Below, in pieces: positions 31,283 to 39,108 of a stretch of DNA of 54,323 nucleotides (position 1 is the first letter of the stretch; the number at the start of each line of letters is the position of its first letter). Source of the stretch: Ectopseudomonas mendocina (GTDB lineage: Bacteria; Pseudomonadota; Gammaproteobacteria; Pseudomonadales; Pseudomonadaceae); NCBI RefSeq assembly GCF_007049795.1, contig NZ_SCFY01000028.1:1-54323 (forward strand), in the 5' to 3' direction. Below the pieces are notes generated by a model. That model was not told the DNA's origin. It searched no databases and saw nothing but the letters and a program-made list of their open reading frames with translations. The translations under genes and the position numbers were made by a program.

Positions 31283-31939
31283 TTAGAGCGGACGCAGGTT
31301 GATCTCGACACGACGGTTCTGCGCACGGCCAGCATCGGTGGAGTTGCTGGCAATCGGTTGGCTCGGGCCAGCACCGTAGGCAGAGATGCGCTGCCCCGGC
31401 ACGCCATTGGCGGTCAGGTAGTTGGCCACGCTCTGGGCGCGACGCTGCGACAGACTCTGGTTCAGCTCTTGCGAACCGGTGCTGTCGGTATGACCGACGA
31501 TGTTCACGCCGTTCTTGTCGAACTCCTTGAATACCAGCACCAGCGAGTTGAGGGTCGGGTAGAAACTGCTGGAGATATCCGCCGAGTTGCTACCGAAAGT
31601 GATATTGCCCGGCATGATCAGTTTCAGATCATCGCCATTGCGTTGTACCTGTACACCAGTGCCCTGCAGCGTCTGACGCAGTTTGGCTTCCTGGGTGTCG
31701 ACGTAATAGCCATAACCACCGCCGGCAGCGCCACCAACAGCCGCACCGATCAGTGCACCCTTGGCGCGGTCTTTCTTGCTCGAGGTCGCAGCGCCGATCA
31801 CGGCGCCGGTGGCCGCGCCGATGCCACCGTAGACGCCGGCTTTGCCAGCCTGACTTTCGCCGGTATAGGGGTTGGTGGTGCAGCCAGCCAGCATGGCCAT
31901 GAGCGCAGTTGCTGCGATCAGATTACGTCTGGTCTTCAT
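31283..31939 (-). CDS. OmpA-family peptidoglycan-binding lipoprotein, paralogue 1
   Basis: A 218-residue outer-membrane lipoprotein. The signal peptide ends in LAGC with lipidated Cys20. A glycine-zipper segment (about 35-80, repeated AAVGGAAGG-type motifs) is followed by an OmpA_C domain (about 105-215) with the diaminopimelate-contacting pattern VGHTDSTGSQELNQSLSQRRAQSV. The layout resembles E. coli YiaD and probably tethers the outer membrane to peptidoglycan. A clear paralogue lies 144 bases upstream on the same strand. Confidence 0.9.
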   Translation of the reverse strand: MKTRRNLIAATALMAMLAGCTTNPYTGESQAGKAGVYGGIGAATGAVIGAATSSKKDRAKGALIGAAVGGAAGGGYGYYVDTQEAKLRQTLQGTGVQVQRNGDDLKLIMPGNITFGSNSADISSSFYPTLNSLVLVFKEFDKNGVNIVGHTDSTGSQELNQSLSQRRAQSVANYLTANGVPGQRISAYGAGPSQPIASNSTDAGRAQNRRVEINLRPL

Positions 31940-32083
31940 AGGGATTCCTTAGGATTTCTTCTGGTATCGGGCAGACATGCCACAATCTTCGAGCCGCCAA
32001 GGCGCGGTGAAGTTCCGCCCTAGCTTATCAGCCCGGGCGGATAGGGACTGCGATCCAGAGCAGTTCTGCCCCGTACACGCGCG

Positions 32084-32752
32084 CTACTGCACGCCCGGCA
32101 ACGGGCGCAATGTCACCTCGACACGACGGTTCTGCGCACGACCATCTGCCGTGGCGTTGCTCGCTACCGGCTGGTCCGGCCCCATGCCGCGGGTGCTCAG
32201 ACGGCTGGGGTCGACACCCTGCGCCAGCAGATAGTCGGCCACGCTTTGCGCACGGCGCTGCGACAACGCCATGTTGTGACTTTGCGAGCCAGTGCTGTCG
32301 GTATGACCGACGACCTCGATGCTGTTCTGGTTGTACTGGCGGAAGGAGTTGGCCAGGTTATTCAGTGGCTGGTAGAAGCTGCTGGCAATCTGCGCCGAGT
32401 CGGTAGCGAAGGTGATGTTGCCGGGCATGATCAGTTGGATCACATCGCCCTGACGCTGCACCTCGACCCCGGTGCCTTGCATGCTGCGACGCAGCTCTTC
32501 TTCCTGCTTATCGGCGTAGTAGCCGTAACCTGCCGCAGCGGCGCCGGCTACAGCAGCGCCGATCAGCGCGCCCTTGCCACGGTTGTCATGGTTGATCAGT
32601 GCACCGGCAGCCGCGCCAGCCAGCGCGCCGATGCCGCCATAGGTGGCGGTGCGGTTGGAGCTCGGCGCGCTCTGATCATAAGGATTTTGCGAGGCGCAAC
32701 CGCCAAGCAGCAGCGCAGAGGTGCAAAGGGCAATAACGGGCAGGCGGAACAT
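32084..32752 (-). CDS. OmpA-family peptidoglycan-binding lipoprotein, paralogue 2
   Basis: A 222-residue lipoprotein with lipobox LGGC (Cys19), a glycine-zipper region (about 38-78) and an OmpA_C domain (about 105-218) with VGHTDSTGSQSHNMALSQRRAQSV. It shares roughly half its residues with the gene at 31283-31939, including KGALIGAAV, YGYY and LIMPGNITF, so the pair arose by tandem duplication. No terminator was seen in the 144-base gap between them, so the two may share a transcript. Confidence 0.9.
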   Translation of the reverse strand: MFRLPVIALCTSALLLGGCASQNPYDQSAPSSNRTATYGGIGALAGAAAGALINHDNRGKGALIGAAVAGAAAAGYGYYADKQEEELRRSMQGTGVEVQRQGDVIQLIMPGNITFATDSAQIASSFYQPLNNLANSFRQYNQNSIEVVGHTDSTGSQSHNMALSQRRAQSVADYLLAQGVDPSRLSTRGMGPDQPVASNATADGRAQNRRVEVTLRPLPGVQ

Positions 32753-32816
32753 GAAGGCGTCTCCATGAACGGTGGGTGATAGCTATTTGAGTCATCAGGC
32801 CGCCATTAGTGCCCGG

Positions 32817-33464
32817 TCACGCGCGAATAAAGGGGTTCTCGCGCATCTCATCGCCCAGCCGAGTGTCCGGGCCATGACCGGTAACCACGGTGGCATCCTC
32901 GTCGAGGCTGTACAGGCGCTGCTTGATCGAACGTTCGATAGTGGCGTAATCACCGCCCCACAGATCGGTACGGCCGATACCGCGACGGAACAGGGTGTCA
33001 CCGGCGATCAGCAGCTTGGCGTCCTCGAACCAGAAGCTCATCGATCCTGGCGTGTGGCCCGGCGTATGCAGCGCCACCCCGCAACCGCAGGCCAGTTCCT
33101 CGTCATCAGCCAGCCATTTGTCCGGCGCCGGCACGGGCGTGTAAGGCACACCGAACATGCTGCACTGCATCTCCAGGTTGTCCCAGAGGAACTGGTCATC
33201 CTTGTGCAGGTGCAAGGTGGCACCGGTCTTCTCCTTCATCTGCCCCGAGGCGAGGAAGTGATCGAGATGGGCATGCGTGTGGATGATGCTCACCACCTTC
33301 AGGCCGTGAGCTTCCAGACGCGCCATGATCAGATCGGGATTACCGCCCGGATCGACCACAATGGCCTTCTTGGTCAACGGATCGCCGATGATCGTGCAGT
33401 TGCACTGCAAAGGCCCGACTGGGAAGGTTTCGCGAATCAGGGCGGGACGTTCGGCGGTGGTCAT
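32817..33464 (-). CDS. Metallo-beta-lactamase-fold hydrolase (glyoxalase II-like, YcbL type)
   Basis: A 215-residue cytoplasmic MBL-fold hydrolase. The zinc motif HxHxDH is at 64-69 within THAHLDH, with further ligands in TPGHTPGS (about 133-140), AGDTLF (about 153-158) and GHGPDT near 197. The compact length and lack of the glyoxalase II C-terminal domain fit YcbL-like type II glyoxalases, but thioester, persulfide or other hydrolase activity is possible. Its ATG overlaps the stop of the broken AraC-type gene as TGATG, so it was formerly translated in coupling with that gene. Confidence 0.88.
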   Translation of the reverse strand: MTTAERPALIRETFPVGPLQCNCTIIGDPLTKKAIVVDPGGNPDLIMARLEAHGLKVVSIIHTHAHLDHFLASGQMKEKTGATLHLHKDDQFLWDNLEMQCSMFGVPYTPVPAPDKWLADDEELACGCGVALHTPGHTPGSMSFWFEDAKLLIAGDTLFRRGIGRTDLWGGDYATIERSIKQRLYSLDEDATVVTGHGPDTRLGDEMRENPFIRA

Positions 33465-34264
33465 CAGGAGGCCTCGTTACGGTAATCGCCAGGCAGTTTA
33501 CCGGTCCATTTACGAAATGCACGACGGAAGTTGGACGGGTCGCTGAAGCCCAGCAGATAGGCGATTTCATACAATGACAAATGTGTGGTGCTCAGGTATT
33601 GCAGGGCCAGGCGATTGCGTACCTCGTCGAGCACCTGCTGGTAGCTGGTGCCCATCCGGGCCAGATGTCGACGCAGACTACGACCACTGGTATGCAGGGC
33701 GCTCGCAGCACTTTCTAGATTGGGAAACTCACCTGGGCGGGCCAACAGCAGACGGCGCAAGCGGGTCAGCAGGCCGTCCTGCACATCTAGGCTGGCCAGC
33801 AGCGCTTCGCACTGTTGCTCGCACATTTGCACCGTGGCCGGATTGGCCAGGGCCATGGGCCGTTGCAGGTAATGCCGGGGTAAACGCAGCCAGTGAAGAG
33901 GTTGTTCGAACTGCGCCGCTATGCCGAACACCTCGACATAGCGCTCAGCATACTACGGCGCGGGATGAGCGAAACCGACGGCCAAGCCCTGCAGCTCTTC
34001 GCCCAGCAGAAAGCGGGCAATGGTGTGGATGCTGGCCAAAAGACCCTCTGCGGTAAAGCGCGATTGCGGCACCATGGGGAAAGACTCGACGGCGCGCAAT
34101 TCCACATCCTCGCCCTGCTCCCCCAGTTCCAGCTCGAAGGACAGACCGAGCACACGGTAGTACTTCAGCGCGAACTGCAGAGCCTTGCCCAGGTTGGCGC
34201 TGGACAGCACCGCGTAGCCCAGAATACCGTGGGTGGAAACGTTCAAACGCTGGCCCAGTACTAG

Positions 34265-34780
34265 GGTCTGTTGCCGTTTCGCGCTAAGCGCTTGATCTAT
34301 AAGAGCAAACTCGTATCGTTGAAGCTCTGACCCAACATCGATACGAGCTTGCAATGCCCCGATTACTGCTCAGCGATGAGCATTGGTCGAAGCAGTGGAC
34401 GCCCACGGCTTACCCATCGAGTTTGAAATCACGGGAGGTCAAATCAATGACTGTACTCAGGCACCCGGATTGATTTCCAAGCTCCCGGCGGCAGAAACCA
34501 TCGTTGCGGATAAGGGCTATGACAGCGAGAGAATCCGAGAGCAGGTTGAGCGACAAGGGGCCAAGGCCGTGATCCCGAGGAAGCGTAACTCTGTGAAAGG
34601 CAACGCGGATCTGGACAGAGGTCTATACCGAAATCGCCACCTGGTGGCAAACGCCTTCGCCCGGCTGAAGCAATACCGGGCGGTGTCCTTTCGATTCGAC
34701 AAACTCAAGAGAAATTACGAGAGCGTGGTGGCCATGGCCTGTGCCTTCCTATGGTTGCCCATGTAAAACGGCAACAGGCC
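34265..34780 (+). mobile_element. Internally deleted IS5-family (IS427-like) element
   Basis: The element is 516 bp. Its ends are GGTCTGTTGCCGTTT (34265-34279) and the complement of GGCCTGTTGCCGTTT (34766-34780): 15-bp inverted repeats with one mismatch. CTAG directly flanks both ends as the target duplication. Removing the element and one CTAG restores the AraC reading frame across the junction. It encodes only the two extremities of an IS5 transposase, so it is a dead passenger. Confidence 0.85.
34353..34766 (+). pseudogene. IS5-family transposase remnant
   Basis: The start codon and first residues MPRLLLSDEHWSK (from 34353) are intact. They are joined out of frame to the C-terminal third (VEAVDAHGLPIEFEI to CAFLWLPM, 34383-34766), so most of the N-terminal half and the first catalytic Asp are deleted. 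In the remaining DDE segment VADKGYDSERIR is present, but the catalytic Glu normally seen in LVENAF is Ala (LVANAF, codon GCA). The gene is therefore dead twice over. Confidence 0.8.
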
Positions 34781-34816
34781 CTAGATGCGTTCCAGGCTTT
34801 TCCTGTGAAGCACACA

Positions 34817-37558
34817 TCAGCGCAGCAGGCCGAGCCCCTTGGCCCGCGCTACCGCCTGAGTACGCCGCTCGACACCGAGTTTGCTGTTGATGTGACGGGC
34901 GTGGGTCTTGACCGTGTGCAGGGAGATGAACAGACGCTCGCTGATCTGCTGGTTGGAACAGCCACGCGCGATCAACTGCAGCACAGCCAACTCGCGGCTA
35001 CTGAGTTTTTCCGCCAGGGCGCTCTCCTCTGCGACAATCTCCTCGTCCGAATCCCGACTGCCCGACAACTGGGCAAGTAAGGCGTCGCGCAGCGGACAGG
35101 CCTGACGCCCCTGCAAGCGCTCACGTAACCACCGAGGCTGATGCTGCAACAGCTCAATGAAAGGTAATAGGGCACCGCCCTGAGCGAGATCCAGGCAAGT
35201 TTCGAGCTGCTGCTGTGCCTCCCGTTCTCGCCCGGTTTGCTTTAGTAGCTGGGCGAGTTGGGCCTGCGCCACCAGGCCAACCAACTGACCACCCAGCCCC
35301 TGTGCACGCTGTTGCAACGCACGCAGACGGCGCTCCGCATGCTCCAGCTCGCCCTGCAGACGCTCCAGAGCAGCCTGCTGCAAATCGATATGCAACGCCA
35401 ACTGCGGGTGAAACTCTGGCGCCAGTGCCCGCCCCTGATCACCATAGGTCTCCGCCAACTGCGGTAGCCAGGCAGCGGCCAGCTCGACCTGCCCCTGACG
35501 CAACCACAGCTCGCACTTCATCAGCGTGATCATCGCCAAGTAATAAATCGCTGGCACATCCCAGACGTGCATCAAGCGCTCGGCCTCACCGAGCAGTACG
35601 AATGCCTCGGCAGGCCGTCCATCACGTCCTTCCAGGCTAGCCAGCACGCAATAGCCGATCAGCGCCCCAACGTCGCGACAGGCTCGCGCTTCGGCAATTC
35701 CCGCCCGCAAGCGCTCCACGGCCTCAGGCTGCAAGCGCAGACTAAGCAGATACCCCTCATAAATCGTCAACCGCGCCCGCACCGAGTAGCAGCGCTGTGC
35801 CGGCAATCGCTGCACCAGCAGCACCCCCTGATGCACTTCCTCCTGCGCGCGCAGCACCTCGCCACGGGATTGCAGTACGCGGGCACGCTCGTAGTGGGCC
35901 AGTGCCTCGAGCAGAGGGTTGTCGATGCGCTGCGCCAGCTCCAGCGCATCGCGGTTCAACCCACGCGCACGCCACAGATCGCCACGCACCATGGCCAGAT
36001 TGGACAACGCCGACAAGCACATGAAGTGCGGGCCATAACGCTCCACCGGTAAACCGGCCAAGGCCTCGCTACATTGCAGTTCGGCACGAGCACCATCGCC
36101 ACGACCACGGGCGATGATCCCGTCGAGCGCCTGCCACTGCGCCAGCAGGCTGCGCTGGGCGGAAGGCTCGGCTGCTGGAAGGAAGCGTGCGAGCTGATCA
36201 AGCAGCTCTTGGGCGGCGTCCAGCTGGCAGGCCAGCGCCAGTGCCCAGCCATAGAGCATGATCAGTCGCGGTGTGCTGGCCAGCAGGTCATCCGGCAGAT
36301 TGGTTTTCCAACGCAGCAGCATGGCGATGTTCTGCTCCGCCAGCATCTGCTCCTCGGACAGGTTCTGTACCAGGCTGGCAGCGACATCGGCCTGCCCAGC
36401 GAGCAGTGCTTGCTCGATGGCGGCATCCAGCATGCCTTGCGCAGCGAACCAGCGGCAGGCACGCAGGTGAGCACCGCTGTGCGAACGGCTCGGACCGTCA
36501 GCAGTCCGAGCATTGAGCAGATCGGAAAACAGGTGGTGATAGCGAAACCAATGCCCCTGCTCATCCAGCGGTACCAGAAAAACCTGGTTGGCCTGCAACT
36601 GACGGATGATCGCAGCGCTGTCGTGGCTGTCACGCACCGCGTCGCACAGCTCGGCACAGAAGCGCTCCATGCAGGCTGTTTCGTAGAGAAACTGCTGCAC
36701 CTCGGCAGGCTGCCGTTCGATGACCTCTTCAAGGAGATACTCACGGATCAGCCCTTCTCCTCCATGCAGTTGCAGTCCCTCGCCAGCTTCGGCCAGTTCT
36801 TCGACAGCCAACAGCCACAGGCGTAAACCGGCAATCCACCCTTCGCTGCGCTGCAGAATCCCAGTGACCTGCTGCCTTTCCAGGTGCGCGCCCTGACTTG
36901 CCAGCAGAGCATCCAACTCCGCGGCGGTCAGCCGCAGGTCCTGCTCGCTGAGTTCGAGCAACTGTCGCGACAGGCGCAGACGCGCCAGGTGCCAATCCGG
37001 CCGCTGACGGCTGGTGACCAACAGCAGCACGCCGGGTGGCAAGTGGTTGAGGAAGAATTGCAGGCAACGATCCAGCACCGGCCCCTGCGCCAGATGGTAG
37101 TCGTCCAGCACCAGTAACAGCGGCTGACCATCATCGAGTTGCTGAGTCAGCTCATCGAGCAAACCATCGAGCCACTGCTCGAATGCGAAGGGCTGGTGGC
37201 GTTGGCGCATCTTCAGCAGACCGAGCGCCTCCTCCCCCAAACCGGGGTAGAACTGCTGCAGCCCCTGTAACAGACGCTCAAGGAAGCGCCCCGGATCATG
37301 ATCACGCTCACTCAGTCCGAGCCAGAGACTGTGCCAGTGCTCGGGTAGTCGCTCGCAGAACTCGATGGCCAGCGAGCTTTTGCCAAAGCCTGCTGGCGCA
37401 CTGACCAGCAGCAAGCGCCCTTGCAAGCCCTCTTCGAGACGATCGCATAACCTGGGGCGCGGCATATGTCCTGCCGGCAGCGGCGGACGATAGAAACGCG
37501 CCTCCACCGGTGTGGCCGGCGTGTAGGGAAAACCTGGCGAGCGGGAGAGATCTGTCAT
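34817..37558 (-). CDS. MalT-like LuxR-family transcriptional regulator (STAND ATPase)
   Basis: A 913-residue large LuxR-type activator. The N-terminal NTPase has P-loop APAGFGKSS at 54-62 and a Walker B-type LLLVLDDYH near 150. A long helical TPR-like sensor region (about 350-830) follows, and a LuxR helix-turn-helix ends the protein (LSSRELAVLQLIARGCSNQQISERLF, about 850-913). Such proteins bind an inducer and ATP, oligomerise and activate transcription, as MalT does. It lies directly upstream of the disrupted AraC gene. The DUF1329-DUF1302 genes lie upstream of it on the same strand, which makes them its likely targets, by inference from location. Confidence 0.9.
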   Translation of the reverse strand: MTDLSRSPGFPYTPATPVEARFYRPPLPAGHMPRPRLCDRLEEGLQGRLLLVSAPAGFGKSSLAIEFCERLPEHWHSLWLGLSERDHDPGRFLERLLQGLQQFYPGLGEEALGLLKMRQRHQPFAFEQWLDGLLDELTQQLDDGQPLLLVLDDYHLAQGPVLDRCLQFFLNHLPPGVLLLVTSRQRPDWHLARLRLSRQLLELSEQDLRLTAAELDALLASQGAHLERQQVTGILQRSEGWIAGLRLWLLAVEELAEAGEGLQLHGGEGLIREYLLEEVIERQPAEVQQFLYETACMERFCAELCDAVRDSHDSAAIIRQLQANQVFLVPLDEQGHWFRYHHLFSDLLNARTADGPSRSHSGAHLRACRWFAAQGMLDAAIEQALLAGQADVAASLVQNLSEEQMLAEQNIAMLLRWKTNLPDDLLASTPRLIMLYGWALALACQLDAAQELLDQLARFLPAAEPSAQRSLLAQWQALDGIIARGRGDGARAELQCSEALAGLPVERYGPHFMCLSALSNLAMVRGDLWRARGLNRDALELAQRIDNPLLEALAHYERARVLQSRGEVLRAQEEVHQGVLLVQRLPAQRCYSVRARLTIYEGYLLSLRLQPEAVERLRAGIAEARACRDVGALIGYCVLASLEGRDGRPAEAFVLLGEAERLMHVWDVPAIYYLAMITLMKCELWLRQGQVELAAAWLPQLAETYGDQGRALAPEFHPQLALHIDLQQAALERLQGELEHAERRLRALQQRAQGLGGQLVGLVAQAQLAQLLKQTGREREAQQQLETCLDLAQGGALLPFIELLQHQPRWLRERLQGRQACPLRDALLAQLSGSRDSDEEIVAEESALAEKLSSRELAVLQLIARGCSNQQISERLFISLHTVKTHARHINSKLGVERRTQAVARAKGLGLLR

Positions 37559-37661
37559 CGGCCTATTCTTGGAAGTCTTCTATCTGCATCGGCGGGCTCG
37601 ATCTGAGCCCAGCCTAGCGACTTGCAATGGCCATTTGAAGCTCCCGCTACAGTCCATAACG

Positions 37662-37686
37662 AAAAAGCCGGCACATGGCCGGCTTC
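37662..37686 (-). terminator. Terminator after the DUF1329 gene
   Basis: On the minus strand GCCGGC-CATGT-GCCGGC runs into TTTTTCG, about 23 bases past the DUF1329 stop. It isolates the DUF1302-DUF1329 unit from the LuxR-type gene. Confidence 0.88.
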
Positions 37687-37708
37687 GTCGTGTTGCTTGA
37701 GGCAGGTT

Positions 37709-39085
37709 TTAGCGAACGCCAGCCTGACGCAGAGCGGCCGGGGTGTAATCGCTGCCAGAGGCCTTGTAGTTGAAGTCGTAGGCTTGTTTCTCCTCGTTCT
37801 TCATACCCAGGACCAAGTAACGACCGGACAGCAGGTCGTACAGGGATTCCACGGTGTACCAAGGCACTTGCTTGTCGTAGTAGTACTGGGCATGCGCCTC
37901 AGCTACGCGCCACAGGGTGCCACGGCCGTCGTAGTGGTCGATCAGAGCGGCTTGCCAGGTGTCCTCATCGATGTAGAAGTCACGCTTGCCATAGATGTGA
38001 CGCTCGCCCGCCTTCAGGGTCGCAGTCACGTGCCATACACGGTGCAGCTCGTAACGAGTCAGGTCCTGGTTGATGTGGCCAGCCTTGACGATATCGGAGT
38101 ACTTCAGGCTGGGCGAATCGAGCTTGTAGGCGTTGTAGGGGATATAGATCTCCTTCTTGCCTTCCAGTTTCCAGTCGTAACGATCCGGCGCACCGTTGAA
38201 CATGTCGAAGTTGTCGGAAGTACGCAGACCATCAGCGGCGGTACCCGGACCATCGTAGGACACCTGCGGAGCACGACGCACGCGACGCTGACCGGCGTTG
38301 TACAGCCACGCCAGACGTGGCTCCTTCACCTGGTTGAGGGTTTCGTGCACCAGCAGCACGTTACCAGCCAGGCGAGATGGAGCAGTTACGCGCTGTTTGA
38401 AGTAGAACAGGACGTTGCTTTCCTTGCTCGGATCGAAGTCGGTCAGAGCATCACGGAAAGTGAACTCGTCCTGGAAATAGACCAGCGAGTAGGAACCGTT
38501 TGGCTGCGGAGTCGCCTGAGTTACCAGGCGCCGCACGCTACCACCACGGTAACGGGTGATGTGGTTCCAGATCGCTTCCAGGCCGTTCTGCGGAATCGGG
38601 AAGGGGTTGGCGGTCTGGAAGTTCTCCAGGCCGTTACCACCCTCCACCATCTTGGTGTTAGCCGCGTTCTGCTTGGTCGCCTCCAGCACCGCAGCCGGCA
38701 GACTGGCCGAGCGGTGAGTTGGGTAGACCGGCATCTTGTAGCTTTCAGGATAGCGTTTGAACATCGCCAACTGGCCGGGGGTCAGCTTGTCCTTGTACTG
38801 ATCGACGTTCTGCGCAGTGATGGTGAAGAGCGGCTGCTCGCTCGCGAACGGATCGGCCAGGAAGCCTCGCGGATCGACCGCCCCGGCGTTGGCTGGCAGA
38901 CCACCGGTCCAGGCAGGGATCGAGCCATCGGCATTGCCTGCCATTTCGGCACCAACCGGAGTCAGGGTACTGCCCAACTTCGCAGCTTCGTCAGGCGACA
39001 CTGCCGCCATCACGCCAGTAGACAGCAGAGACAGGGTCAGGACACCGCTTTGCCACAGTTTTTTTGTTGTTTTCATTTGCATCAT
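37709..39085 (-). CDS. DUF1329 periplasmic/outer-membrane protein
   Basis: A 458-residue exported protein with a Sec signal peptide (Lys-rich start, hydrophobic stretch, cleavage probably after VMA near residue 28). The body is the DUF1329 domain, a LolA/LolB-like fold often called an outer-membrane lipoprotein-sorting-like protein. Recognisable segments are EIYIPYNAYKLDSP, KRDFYIDEDTWQAALIDHYDGRGTLW and YDLLSGRYLVLGM. The start may be any of the Met codons at residues 1, 2 or 4; GAGGAATC precedes the first. It starts 23 bases after the DUF1302 stop. DUF1329 and DUF1302 genes are habitual partners, and roles in lipid or ester export or uptake have been suggested. Confidence 0.88.
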   Translation of the reverse strand: MMQMKTTKKLWQSGVLTLSLLSTGVMAAVSPDEAAKLGSTLTPVGAEMAGNADGSIPAWTGGLPANAGAVDPRGFLADPFASEQPLFTITAQNVDQYKDKLTPGQLAMFKRYPESYKMPVYPTHRSASLPAAVLEATKQNAANTKMVEGGNGLENFQTANPFPIPQNGLEAIWNHITRYRGGSVRRLVTQATPQPNGSYSLVYFQDEFTFRDALTDFDPSKESNVLFYFKQRVTAPSRLAGNVLLVHETLNQVKEPRLAWLYNAGQRRVRRAPQVSYDGPGTAADGLRTSDNFDMFNGAPDRYDWKLEGKKEIYIPYNAYKLDSPSLKYSDIVKAGHINQDLTRYELHRVWHVTATLKAGERHIYGKRDFYIDEDTWQAALIDHYDGRGTLWRVAEAHAQYYYDKQVPWYTVESLYDLLSGRYLVLGMKNEEKQAYDFNYKASGSDYTPAALRQAGVR

Positions 39086-39108
39086 GATTCCTCGAAATTC
39101 CTGGCCGC

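Larger units (their letters stand above)
33464..34816 (-). pseudogene. AraC-family regulator, broken by stop codon, IS and N-terminal loss
   Basis: Translated pieces form an AraC-type regulator with an Arabinose_bd-like N-terminal domain (LGQRLNVSTHGILGYAVLSSANLGKALQFALKYY) and a C-terminal double helix-turn-helix (SGRSLRRHLARMG to GFSDPSNFRRAFRKWTGKLPGDYR). Three lesions are visible. An in-frame TAG at 33953-33955 lies between HPAP and YAERYVEV. A mini-IS5 element (34265-34780) flanked by CTAG splits the frame. Beyond the IS only about a dozen in-frame residues (QEKPGTH) remain before the end of the LuxR-type gene, so about 60 N-terminal residues are missing. It encodes no functional protein. 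Confidence 0.85.
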
